From the NCBI GenBank assembly GCA_029265315.1, contig JAJUJM010000014.1, positions 1 through 40,000 of the forward strand: a stretch of DNA of 40,000 bases, in the 5' to 3' direction. Below the pieces are notes generated by a model. The model ran no database searches, was not told the DNA's origin, and saw only the letters and a list, made by a program, of their open reading frames with translations. Position 1 is the first letter of the stretch. Each line of letters starts with the position of its first letter. Positions 1 through 9,077 of the stretch are shown here, one piece after another. This stretch comes from Actinomycetota bacterium (lineage in GTDB: Bacteria; Actinomycetota; Coriobacteriia; Anaerosomatales; PHET01). The position numbers and the translations under genes are program-made.

Positions 1-1263
1 AAGCCCGGTGACGTGGTGTCGATCGCGCTTGCTCCCGAGAAGCAGGACCAGCAGAACGTCCGCAAGCTCAAGGGGATGAACTCGGAGTCGTGGTCGCGGC
101 TTGTCGACGAGATATACCAGCAGGGCAACAACGCCGATCCCGCTGTCATCCGCCCGCTGCTGCGGCTCGAGGATGGGCAGGACGCGGAGCTCTACGCGGC
201 GCGGGCCAACATGACGCAGATCGTCAACATGCTCCACGACCCGAGCTCGACCATGCTCGACATGCTGCTCCGGGCTCTTGGCGAGGGCAAGCTCTGTGTG
301 GTCGACGTCTCACAGATGCGCGGCCAGCCGGCGCTGATCCTCTCCGGCCTCATCCTCTCGAAGATCTTCGCGCACAACCAAGACCAGTTCACGCAGAAGA
401 ACCCCAAGACCATCCCCACGATCGCGGTGGTCGAGGAGGCCCAGTCGGTACTCGGGCAGGGCGCGACCGAGGGTCCCTACGTCTCGTGGGCGAAAGAGGG
501 CCGCAAGTACGACCTCGGCGCGGTGCTCATCACCCAGCAGCCGGGAGCGATCTCGAACGAGTTGCTGAGCCAAGGCGACAACTGGTTCTCGTTCCACCTG
601 CTCTCGGCTGGTGACCTCTACGCCATCAAGAAGGCGAATGCGCATTTCTCCGACGACATCCTGAGTTCGCTCCTCAACGAACCCATCGTGGGGCAGGGTG
701 TGTTCTGGAGCAGCGCCGGCGGTACCCCGTACCCGATACCGCTTCGGGTCTTGTCGTTCGAGAAAATGTTCGAGACACGCGACCCCCACTACTCGGCGTC
801 CACGGCTGAGACGTTCGCGACTCGGATGAGGGCCGAGTTCACAGATGCGCTCCGGGAGGGAGATGTCCTCACGCCCGTGCCGCCGATCGGTGGTGTGGGG
901 GAGGAGCCCGGACCTTACGGGCCAACACAGGAACCGGACGAGGAGCAAGGCCCCGACGCGCCGCCCATGGACGTTCGCGAGACGCAGGTACGCAGGGCAA
1001 TCGCCGCTTTTGCTGCGGACGAGGCGTTGGTGCAGCGAGCACGATCAGAAGAGGGCGTCAGATGGTGGGACATTCAGCGCATCCTCAAGGCCGCGCTCCC
1101 CAACGTCATGCCGGAGCAGGAGCGGCACGAGCTGTCCTACCAGATCATGTCGCGAGCCCTGGATGAGGTCATCGGCGAAGGCGCTTGGGAGACGTACCAC
1201 CCGACGCTTCCCGACGGCACGCGCGACAAGGCCTGGGTCCGCGCAGTGGGTGGTGCTGAGTAG
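1..1263 (+). CDS. HerA/FtsK-like (DUF87-type) P-loop ATPase, 3' part only
   Basis: The reading frame is open from base 1, so the true start and the Walker A motif lie upstream of the window. What remains looks like the C-terminal half of a hexameric HerA-type DNA-pumping ATPase: a Walker B-like strand ending in two acidic residues (IPTIAVVEEAQSVLG, around nt 410-455), then the AKEGRKYDLG segment, typical of the conserved Arg/Lys region, and the ITQQPGAISNELLSQ sensor-like stretch. About 130 C-terminal residues beyond the ATPase core have no domain I recognise. The TAG stop overlaps the GTG start of the giant helicase by one base, so the two are almost certainly co-translated. HerA-type ATPases are often paired with helicases and nucleases in DNA repair and anti-phage systems; a defence role here is inference. 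The first GTG in the window (nt 13) is probably not the real start. Confidence 0.75.
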   Translation, partial: KPGDVVSIALAPEKQDQQNVRKLKGMNSESWSRLVDEIYQQGNNADPAVIRPLLRLEDGQDAELYAARANMTQIVNMLHDPSSTMLDMLLRALGEGKLCVVDVSQMRGQPALILSGLILSKIFAHNQDQFTQKNPKTIPTIAVVEEAQSVLGQGATEGPYVSWAKEGRKYDLGAVLITQQPGAISNELLSQGDNWFSFHLLSAGDLYAIKKANAHFSDDILSSLLNEPIVGQGVFWSSAGGTPYPIPLRVLSFEKMFETRDPHYSASTAETFATRMRAEFTDALREGDVLTPVPPIGGVGEEPGPYGPTQEPDEEQGPDAPPMDVRETQVRRAIAAFAADEALVQRARSEEGVRWWDIQRILKAALPNVMPEQERHELSYQIMSRALDEVIGEGAWETYHPTLPDGTRDKAWVRAVGGAE

Positions 1264-4200
1264 TGGCGCTCAACCCGATCGTCTTCACCGAGAACGTCGT
1301 CAAGAGCTTCCTGCGCTATCAGTTGACGACGTACGCGTTCGCCGACGATCGTCTGCGCGAGCAGATGCGCGAGCTGTTGTCGCTCGACGAGACACGTCGC
1401 TCCCCGCTGCTCAAGGGCCCATACGTGAGCCTCTCGCGTCCGTTCCGTCAGGGAGCGCCGGTGGACGCTCTCATCGATGAGGGGCTCTTGCACCCACACA
1501 TGCGACAACGCATTCCGGACGCGATCACGCATTTGTACGGGCACCAGGAGGAGGCCCTGCGAGCGATCGTGGCGGGCAAGACCACGCTGGTTTCCACGGG
1601 CACAGGCTCCGGCAAGACCGAATGCTTCCTGTACCCGATCGTGTCGAAGTGCCTTGAGTTGCGCGACACAGGTGCGCCTGCCGGAATCAGCGCTGTGATC
1701 GTCTATCCGATGAACGCGCTCGCCGAAGATCAGCTCATGCGCCTTCGCTCTTTGCTGGTTGGCACCGGCATCACGTTCGGCATGTATGTGGGCAAAACGC
1801 CGGAGAACGAGAACGAAGTCGTCGGCGTACGTCTTCCGCCGGGATCTTCGCGCGCAGAGTATGAGGCGAAGGTGGCACAGCTGCGTGAGCGCGGTTCGGC
1901 CGAGACGGTTCTGCCCGCGGAAGAGGTCTGCTCTCGCGAAGCGATGCGCACGCCTGGTCGCCAGCCGCGCATCCTGCTCACGAACACCAAGCAGCTCGAG
2001 CTCCTGCTCACGCGCCAGAAGGACGTGGAGCTGTTCGCTGATGCGCGCCTCGACTTCCTCGTCTTCGATGAAGCGCACACGTTCACGGGTGCGCAGGGCG
2101 CCGAGACCGCCTGCCTCATCCGGCGCCTGCGAGCGTTCTGTGGCAGGGGCGCGCAGGAGACGGTCTGCGTGGCGACTTCTGCGACCATCGTGGACGAGAA
2201 CGACCCGGATGCCGCCCGTACGTTCGCCTCGCGCTTCTTCGGTGTGGCGGCAGAAGATGTGGCGACGGTCGGTGAGGCGTACGAGTCCACCGCATGGTCG
2301 GCAGAGCGCTTCGTCCCCGCCATTCCGGCCGAGGACACCGGTGCACTGCTGGACTCGTGTGTCGCCGCCGTGGAGGCGCCCGAGGACCAGATCGCGGCAG
2401 CTGTAGCCGAGGTCTACAGGCGGCTGTCCGGTCGAGTACTCCCAGGCGGGGAGTGGCCCGAGGCTCTCAACGCCGAGCTCGCGCAAAACGAGATCGCGTT
2501 CCAGCTGAGCGAGTTGCTCGGCGAGCCTCGTGCCCTTTGTGACCTTCCGGGCCTGCTCGAGCCGCTGATCGGTCGCGCGGTGACAGAGGCGGAGGTTCTC
2601 GCGTGGCTGACACTCGGTGCAGCAGCGCGACACGAAGGAAGGCCGCTGCTTCGCCCGGTCGTGCACGGATTCGTGCGCGGTGTGAGCGGGGCGGTGGTGT
2701 CGTTTCCTGCAGGTGACGAGCCGAGGCTCTGGCTTGCGGCCGAAGACGAGATCGAAGCCGGCGGCGGAGACACGGTCGCGCATCTGCCGGTTCTCACGTG
2801 CACCACCTGTGGACAGCACTACTTCGCAACCTCGGTCAAGGATTTCGACTTCACCGGTAAGAAGCCGGGCGGCGGCGATGCGAGCGGCGACGGCAGCGTG
2901 TGGGAGCCGCTTGAAGAGGCCCAGGGTGGTGTGCGTGTTGTCTTAGTCGATCGGGTCGTCGGTGGCGCTGACGATGAGGACCTTGATGGCGGCGAACGCA
3001 CCGCCGCCGTGCACTTGTGTCGTCGCTGCGGGGCGCTACATCCTGATTCGGTCTCACGCTGCCTGAGCTGCGGCGTCGCCGATGAGAGTGTGAAACTCTT
3101 CGCCGTTCGGCAGAATCCGGACAACATCGGGAAGCTCACGAGCTGTTTGTCGTGCGGTGCGACCGGCCGCCGCCTCGGCGCGCTATACCGCGAGCCAGCC
3201 AAGCCGGTCCGTGCCGTCAACGTGGCCGATGTACACGTACTCGCCCAGGACATGGTCCATCACTCAGAGCGCCCACGGTTGCTCGTCTTCTGCGATAACC
3301 GTCAGGACGCTGCGTTCCAAGCGGGATGGATGAAGGACCATGCCAGACGTTTTCGCCTTCGCGCCTTGATGTACGAGGGCCTTCAGGAGGGGCCGAAATC
3401 GATAGGCGACCTCACGCTCTATCTTGACGACAGACTCGAGGCGGATGAGTCGCTTTCGCGGGCTCTGGCGCCGGAGGTCTGGCAGGTGGCACGCCGTGAG
3501 GGCGGCGGCACACGTCACGAACAGGAGCGCCGCAAGTTCCTGCGCATACAGGTCCTCCGCGAGATCACTCTGTCGTCAAGACAATCCATCGGCCTCGAGC
3601 CTTGGGGCCGGCTGAAGGTCTCGTACGCGGGCCTCGACACATCCTGGCGTTGGATCCAGGAGAGCGCCAACCTGCTCGCCATGCCGGCGGAGGATCTGCG
3701 CGACGGTGTCGCGACGGTGCTCGACTACCTGCGCCGCAAGCGCGTGCTGTTCGACCCGGAGCGCGAGATCTTCACGAAGTACTGGATGGACGGCGACCTT
3801 GAGATCCAGCAGGGTTACCTCCCGCAGCTCGGGGCGCCTGTAGGCACGAAACTTCGGCGCGCCGTGAACGAGAAGCCGGTGCTCGTCACGCAGTGGCTGA
3901 GCGAGCGCGGCGATACGACACTTCGGCAGCTGGCCCGCAAGTGGGGCGTGCCTTCGGATGACATCGAGCCATTTCTCGAGGGACTGTTCGCAGCCTTGGT
4001 ACAGACAGGCATGCTCGTGCCCGTACAGCTCAAAGGTTCGAAAGGGAAGCCTCTGTCGGACGTGACCGAGGTCTACCAGGTCGACGCGGATAAGCTCCGA
4101 GTGAGTGCCGGTCATGGCGTGTGGCGCTGCAAGGCGTGCAGGCGTCGGTACCCCCAGCGCACACCGAAGCTCGCCTGCCCGTCATGGCGTTGTGACGGAG

Positions 4201-6683
4201 AGCTCGAGTGGGTGGCCGAGGACCCGGACAACTACGACCTGCAGTTGCTCGATGCCGGCTACTCGATGTTGCGGCCCGAGGAGCACACAGCCATGGTCCC
4301 CGCCGTGGAGCGCGAGCGTCTCGAGAACCTGTTCAAGGGCGATTCCGACGCCGTGAACGCACTCGTGTGCACGCCTACGCTCGAGCTGGGCGTGGACATC
4401 GGGCAGCTCGATGCGGTGCTGATGCGCAACGTCCCTCCGCTTCCGGCCAACTATTGGCAGCGGGCGGGGCGCGCCGGGCGCCGCCACCGGATGGCCGTGG
4501 ACATGACGTACTGCCGCCCGGTCTCACACGATCGTGCGTACTTCGCCGATCCCGTGAAGCTTCTCGCCGGACGTGTCGATCCGCCGTCTTTCAACCTGTC
4601 GAACGAGGTGATGGTCTCCAAACACGTGCACGCAACCGTCATCACGCGTCTGCACCAGTACGCGCGCGACCCGCTTCGCTCGTCCGAAGAGCGCGCGTCT
4701 ATCGCTGAGACACTGGCGACCTGTTTGCCCAACCAAGTGAGTTCATACCTTTTTGAAGACGGGCGAGTGCGCACTGAGGCTTTCGACTTGAGCCCGTTGC
4801 GACGGCTGATCGAGGCGAACCGCGAGGACCTCGTTGCGTACGTGACGGCAGCCTTCAATCAGGGATGGCCCGATGCGGACAAGGATGTCGTCTCCCGAGA
4901 GTACCTCGAAGGCTGCGTGTGCGGGATGGCCGATGAGCTCTCAGCGGTGCTCTTGAGACTCCGGCGACGTCTCTCATGGGCCATGGAGCAGATCCGGCGT
5001 TTGAATGCTCTGCGAGAACAGCAGGGCGACCTCGATCCGGAGGACGATGCGCTCTTCAAGCGTTGCGATCGGTTGGTCAAGCGCCTCAAAGGGACTGACC
5101 GCGCCAAGCGGCGAGATGCGGAAGGCTATGACGACGTCAACACGATGGGGATGCTTGCCGCCGAGGGGTTCCTTCCCGGTTACGGGCTGGAGGTAGGATC
5201 CGTTCTGGGCTTCGCGGAGGTTCCGTACTGGCGTCTGGGCGCGGTCGACTTCGTGCTGCCGCGGCCGCCCAGTGTGGCCCTGCGTGAGTATGTGCCGGGC
5301 AACCTCATCTATGCGAACGGCAATCGCTTTGTCGCGAGACGGTTCCATCGCGACCTCGACGAGCAGCGAGCCGAGATGCCCGCTTTCGAGGTCTCAGTGG
5401 ACCGTCAGGCTGTCAAGGAGACCGACCTTACAACGACACCCGGGGCGATGGGTTCCTCTGTGTTGCAGGCGATCGCAGTGTGCGATGTTGATCTCATCCA
5501 CCAGTCGCACATATCCGACGATGAGGTGCTGCGCTTCCAGTTGGGTGTCGCTGTGCACGGCGTAGAGCGCGATCAGCACAACGGAGGAACCGCCTACTCA
5601 TGGGGTGCGCAGGCGGTTCATCATCTGCGCGGGAATCGCATGAGACTCGTGAACGTGGGTGCCGCAAGCGCCCTCTCCCGCAAGGAGCCGCTCATCGGGT
5701 ATCCCATCTGTACCGTCTGTGGGCAGAGCGTCTCGCCACTCTCGAGCGAGCGACAGCTTGAGCAGTTCGCTGAGGACCATCAGGAGCGGTGCGGACGACC
5801 TGTGAAACCCGTGGGCCTGTACGCGGACGTCGCCGCGGACGCTCTCATCCTGCGAGCGGTCTCGGACCACGTCGTCGCGTACAGTGTGCTTGAGGCTCTG
5901 CGGATAGCCGCGTCTTCCGTGCTCGATATGCACAGGGACGACCTCCAAGTGCTGGTGATCGGCTACGTCGACCGCGACGAGGTCGATGCGGTGCTCTGGG
6001 ATCCGATGCCCGGCGGCTCAGGACTGATCGACCAGCTGATCGAGCGGTTCGACGAAGTGTTCCGAGAAGCTCGTCGCGTCGTTGCGGGGTGCCCTTCCGC
6101 GTGTGCTTCCTCCTGCGTGGACTGCCTACAGACCTTCCGAAACGGCTATTACCACAAGTCCCTCGACCGGACGGTGGCCCTCGAGTGTCTCGACGCGTGG
6201 GGTCAGCGTCTCATATCAGCCCATGAAATCCCGCCGAAGCAGCCATCACCGTCGCCTGCTGAAGGTTCGTATCCGGTGAATGCTGCCGAAGAGAAATTGC
6301 GCCACCTCCTGCTTGCGGCCGGTTTTCCCGAGGGTATTCGTGGTGAGCAGATTCGGCTGGACCCTGCGATTGGGACCACCACTCCCGATGTCGTCTATCG
6401 CGCCGCGCATCATGATGGCGACGAGGGGATCGCGATTTATCTGGATGGCATGAGCGCGCACCTTCACGGCGATCCCGCGACTGCGGCGAAGGACCGTGTG
6501 ATCCGCGACTGGCTCCGTGGCAACGGCTGGGAGGTCATCGAGATCGCTGTGAACCAGCTCGATGACCTCCCAGCCATGACGCGACACTTCAGGCGGTTGG
6601 CGGGCTATCTCAACGACACCGGGCTTCGGGACGCCGTGAGACGAGACTCATCCTGGTTCGACCGCGCGAGTTCCGCTGAGTAG
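1263..6683 (+). CDS. Giant DEAH-box helicase with DUF1998/MZB module and C-terminal nuclease-like domain
   Basis: An 1806-aa SF2 helicase. Motifs: GTGSGKT Walker A (K118), DEAH box (269-272), SAT motif near 305, the FCDNRQDA motif near 675, and motifs V/VI near 1040-1070 (TPTLELGVDIG, QRAGRAGRR). About 700 residues separate the first RecA core from motifs V/VI and carry several CxxC pairs that probably bind zinc; more CxxC pairs occur near 960 and 1480. A DUF1998/MrfA-type Cys4 (C1610, C1614, C1618, C1621) follows the GGSGL motif. The last ~130 residues (TPDVVYR ... IAIYLDG ... WLRGNGWEVIEI) resemble the DUF559/Vsr-like PD-(D/E)XK fold, though I cannot confirm the catalytic set. DUF1998 helicases occur in MrfA repair and in DISARM and Dpd defence systems. 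GTG start, translationally coupled to the upstream ATPase. Third codon positions look less strictly G/C than in the housekeeping genes, compatible with transfer. Confidence 0.85.
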   Translation: MALNPIVFTENVVKSFLRYQLTTYAFADDRLREQMRELLSLDETRRSPLLKGPYVSLSRPFRQGAPVDALIDEGLLHPHMRQRIPDAITHLYGHQEEALRAIVAGKTTLVSTGTGSGKTECFLYPIVSKCLELRDTGAPAGISAVIVYPMNALAEDQLMRLRSLLVGTGITFGMYVGKTPENENEVVGVRLPPGSSRAEYEAKVAQLRERGSAETVLPAEEVCSREAMRTPGRQPRILLTNTKQLELLLTRQKDVELFADARLDFLVFDEAHTFTGAQGAETACLIRRLRAFCGRGAQETVCVATSATIVDENDPDAARTFASRFFGVAAEDVATVGEAYESTAWSAERFVPAIPAEDTGALLDSCVAAVEAPEDQIAAAVAEVYRRLSGRVLPGGEWPEALNAELAQNEIAFQLSELLGEPRALCDLPGLLEPLIGRAVTEAEVLAWLTLGAAARHEGRPLLRPVVHGFVRGVSGAVVSFPAGDEPRLWLAAEDEIEAGGGDTVAHLPVLTCTTCGQHYFATSVKDFDFTGKKPGGGDASGDGSVWEPLEEAQGGVRVVLVDRVVGGADDEDLDGGERTAAVHLCRRCGALHPDSVSRCLSCGVADESVKLFAVRQNPDNIGKLTSCLSCGATGRRLGALYREPAKPVRAVNVADVHVLAQDMVHHSERPRLLVFCDNRQDAAFQAGWMKDHARRFRLRALMYEGLQEGPKSIGDLTLYLDDRLEADESLSRALAPEVWQVARREGGGTRHEQERRKFLRIQVLREITLSSRQSIGLEPWGRLKVSYAGLDTSWRWIQESANLLAMPAEDLRDGVATVLDYLRRKRVLFDPEREIFTKYWMDGDLEIQQGYLPQLGAPVGTKLRRAVNEKPVLVTQWLSERGDTTLRQLARKWGVPSDDIEPFLEGLFAALVQTGMLVPVQLKGSKGKPLSDVTEVYQVDADKLRVSAGHGVWRCKACRRRYPQRTPKLACPSWRCDGELEWVAEDPDNYDLQLLDAGYSMLRPEEHTAMVPAVERERLENLFKGDSDAVNALVCTPTLELGVDIGQLDAVLMRNVPPLPANYWQRAGRAGRRHRMAVDMTYCRPVSHDRAYFADPVKLLAGRVDPPSFNLSNEVMVSKHVHATVITRLHQYARDPLRSSEERASIAETLATCLPNQVSSYLFEDGRVRTEAFDLSPLRRLIEANREDLVAYVTAAFNQGWPDADKDVVSREYLEGCVCGMADELSAVLLRLRRRLSWAMEQIRRLNALREQQGDLDPEDDALFKRCDRLVKRLKGTDRAKRRDAEGYDDVNTMGMLAAEGFLPGYGLEVGSVLGFAEVPYWRLGAVDFVLPRPPSVALREYVPGNLIYANGNRFVARRFHRDLDEQRAEMPAFEVSVDRQAVKETDLTTTPGAMGSSVLQAIAVCDVDLIHQSHISDDEVLRFQLGVAVHGVERDQHNGGTAYSWGAQAVHHLRGNRMRLVNVGAASALSRKEPLIGYPICTVCGQSVSPLSSERQLEQFAEDHQERCGRPVKPVGLYADVAADALILRAVSDHVVAYSVLEALRIAASSVLDMHRDDLQVLVIGYVDRDEVDAVLWDPMPGGSGLIDQLIERFDEVFREARRVVAGCPSACASSCVDCLQTFRNGYYHKSLDRTVALECLDAWGQRLISAHEIPPKQPSPSPAEGSYPVNAAEEKLRHLLLAAGFPEGIRGEQIRLDPAIGTTTPDVVYRAAHHDGDEGIAIYLDGMSAHLHGDPATAAKDRVIRDWLRGNGWEVIEIAVNQLDDLPAMTRHFRRLAGYLNDTGLRDAVRRDSSWFDRASSAE

Positions 6684-6692
6684 TCTTCGCCC

Positions 6693-9068
6693 TTAGAACC
6701 CCGCCGCTGCGAGGATGCTCTCCACCTCCGGGCTCGCTCCGCCCCGCCGCAGGCACCTCGCGAGGTACCAGATTGGCGAGAGGTGCGCCTGGAAGACGTC
6801 GACGCGCTCACGCGCGAGGGCGACGTCGGCCGGTTCCGAGGCATCGCCGTCGAGCGCCCGGGCCAGTTGCTGGAGCACCACGGCCTGCAGCCGCATCATC
6901 GGCGTCGCGGCGAGCTGCGCGTACTGCTCGATGGGATCAGTGGCGGCGCTGATGCGGCCGCGGGCAAGCTCCACCATCGCTCGGTTCACGTACGCGTGGT
7001 GGCGGGAGACGCCCTGCGTCTCGATGAGGTCATAGAGGCGGGCGGCGTCCTCTGTTCGACCCTCTGCTAGTGCGCTGCCGGCCCGTCTGAGCAGTTCGCG
7101 ATCGGTTTCGGGGGCATGCGCCGGCTGCCCCGGTGCGGCGGCGCGCCCGGTTTCGACGCCGGCGAGCTCGGCAGAGATGACCTCGACGCTTCGGCGTAGG
7201 ACGTCGCTCGCGTGGTTGAGCGAGGCGAGGTAGATCCCCAGGCTGCCGCGGCTGATGTCGAAGTCGGTCACGCCTTGCGCGGCGAGGACGCCCATGATGT
7301 CCTCGGGCTCGACGACGCGGTCGATACCTTCGGCGTGGGCGAGCAGGCGGATGAGCCCCACCTGCACGCGCATGTTGGGGCCGGCGTACGGGTCGTAGTC
7401 GAACCGCGTGAGCACCTCGAGCGCCGCGTCGGCGTTCCCGCGCGCGAGGTGCGTGGCGCTCTGCGCGAGCGTGAGGTACGGGTGTCGCGCCCCGGCGTGC
7501 TCCGCTCTCGCGAGCTCGGCTTCGGCTGCGTCGAAGTCGCCTCGTGCGAGCGCCTCCTGCCAAGCCGAGAGGTTCGCGGCGGGGACGACCGACGGGCTCG
7601 GCGCGGCCCCGCCCGCGGCGGGCTTCGCGCTCACTGGCTGCTTCTCGCTCGCGACGGGGCCTTCGGCCGGGACGCTCACGGGCTCGGCGGACGGTGACGG
7701 GGCCACGAGCGCGGCGACCTCCTCGAGCTCCTCGCGAACCAGAACCATGCGCGTCTCGACCGGCAGGTCCTCGTAGGCAGCCAGGTAGCGCTCGATGGCC
7801 TGCATGAGCTCGAACACGGGGAAGCGCTCGACGCAGTACACTCTGTGCCCATCGGCGGCGAGCGATTCGATGTCGGCCCAAACGTGCTTGTGATCGGAAC
7901 TGCAGACGACGACCGTGTCGCTTGTGCGGAATCCCTGGATGACTTCGATGATCTTGCCGTCGGCCTTGCCGGAATCGGGCCCGCAGAACTGGACGGACAC
8001 CCGGTCAGAGGCGCTCTCGGGGTACTGGGTGTCGTCCGGCGTGTCGAACATGATGCGGACGTCGGGAAGGTCGAGCGCGTCGGCAAGGGCGACCATCTGC
8101 GTGATGAGCCACGAGCGCGCGTCGCGCTCACTCTCAAAGCTGCCCGACTTGAGCGGCTCGACGACCACGTTGTGCCCGTCGACGATGAAGTGGTCAGGCG
8201 ACCCGATGCGGCCGACCACCGCCGCCGCCTCGCGGCGCAGCGCTCTGGCCGCGCGGATGCGCTCGACTTCGAGCGCGCCGTCCCCGCGGGCGCCGCGGGC
8301 GGGGATCGCCCGCGCTGGTGTGGCGGCAGCCGTTACAGCGGCGGTCTCGGGTGCTGCACCCGCGACGGCGGCAGGCTCAGGCGCTGCGGACGCGGCAGGC
8401 GCGAGGAGCGCGCGCATGCCGTCGATGACTCGCTCGACGGAGACCAGTCGCTGCTCCAGCTCGTCGACCAGGGCGCCAGCGGTGGCGTTCGGTGCTACCG
8501 AGGCGGTCTCAAGCGCGCCGAGTCTGGCTCGGATGTCGGCGAGCGCGCTGGTGTGCGACTCAATGGTCGCAGCGGTTCCGCGGACCGCGGACTCAGCCTT
8601 CTGGGCTCCGGCCAGAGCGGCCTTCACGTCCTTCTCGAGCGTCTTCAAGCGTGTGGTGATCTCCGTGCGAAGCGCTTTGAGCGCATCTTCGATCTTCTTC
8701 GGGACGCTCGTCTCCAACGATGCTTCAGTCGATTTGAGGCGCTTGGAGTGTCCTTCGACCTGGCTTCTGAGGCTCGCGAATGATGGGAGCTTCACGAGGT
8801 CCTTGTCGCGTGCTCTAGCGTTGTCGGCCTTCTGTGCGTCGAGGACCACGCGCACTTGCTGCTCCAGCTTGCCAAGGCGGGCGGTGACTTCGCGCAGCTC
8901 TGCGGTAGATTCGGATCCGGTCGGCATCGGCACGGGTTGCGTCCCGTCCGGCGGCGCGGAATGCTCGTCGCATAGCTCGGGGTGCTCGGAGCACAGTTCT
9001 GCGAGCGCGTCGTCGGTGGCAGCCTTCACAACGTCGGGCTGCTGTATTACGGGACACGCGAACAGCAC
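6693..9068 (-). CDS. Coiled-coil / NYN (PIN-like) nuclease / helical-repeat protein
   Basis: A 791-aa frame from a GTG. Layout: about 55 N-terminal residues, a heptad-like coiled coil (about 55-215), an Ala/Pro linker, a NYN domain (about 290-435), a second linker, then Ala-rich helical repeats resembling TPRs (about 500-790). In the NYN domain the conserved acids are visible: VDGHNVV (D297), MFDTPDD, GKADGKIIEVI and VVCSSDHKHVWADI. NYN proteins are metal-dependent RNases related to YacP and PIN domains; the substrate cannot be read here. No Shine-Dalgarno lies at a proper distance from the GTG. Three codons upstream in the same frame is the TAG that ends the 117-aa frame at 9078-9431, so this may be the 3' part of one 912-residue gene interrupted by an amber codon. 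It converges on the helicase with a 9-bp gap. Confidence 0.75.
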   Translation of the reverse strand: MLFACPVIQQPDVVKAATDDALAELCSEHPELCDEHSAPPDGTQPVPMPTGSESTAELREVTARLGKLEQQVRVVLDAQKADNARARDKDLVKLPSFASLRSQVEGHSKRLKSTEASLETSVPKKIEDALKALRTEITTRLKTLEKDVKAALAGAQKAESAVRGTAATIESHTSALADIRARLGALETASVAPNATAGALVDELEQRLVSVERVIDGMRALLAPAASAAPEPAAVAGAAPETAAVTAAATPARAIPARGARGDGALEVERIRAARALRREAAAVVGRIGSPDHFIVDGHNVVVEPLKSGSFESERDARSWLITQMVALADALDLPDVRIMFDTPDDTQYPESASDRVSVQFCGPDSGKADGKIIEVIQGFRTSDTVVVCSSDHKHVWADIESLAADGHRVYCVERFPVFELMQAIERYLAAYEDLPVETRMVLVREELEEVAALVAPSPSAEPVSVPAEGPVASEKQPVSAKPAAGGAAPSPSVVPAANLSAWQEALARGDFDAAEAELARAEHAGARHPYLTLAQSATHLARGNADAALEVLTRFDYDPYAGPNMRVQVGLIRLLAHAEGIDRVVEPEDIMGVLAAQGVTDFDISRGSLGIYLASLNHASDVLRRSVEVISAELAGVETGRAAAPGQPAHAPETDRELLRRAGSALAEGRTEDAARLYDLIETQGVSRHHAYVNRAMVELARGRISAATDPIEQYAQLAATPMMRLQAVVLQQLARALDGDASEPADVALARERVDVFQAHLSPIWYLARCLRRGGASPEVESILAAAGF

Positions 9069-9077
9069 CCAAGCAGC

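Noticed and set aside
1137-2819. Long minus-strand open frame (560 aa) across the helicase gene
   Set aside because: It is antisense to a gene with clear helicase motifs; its protein is Arg/His/Asp-rich with no domain and its length reflects high GC content.
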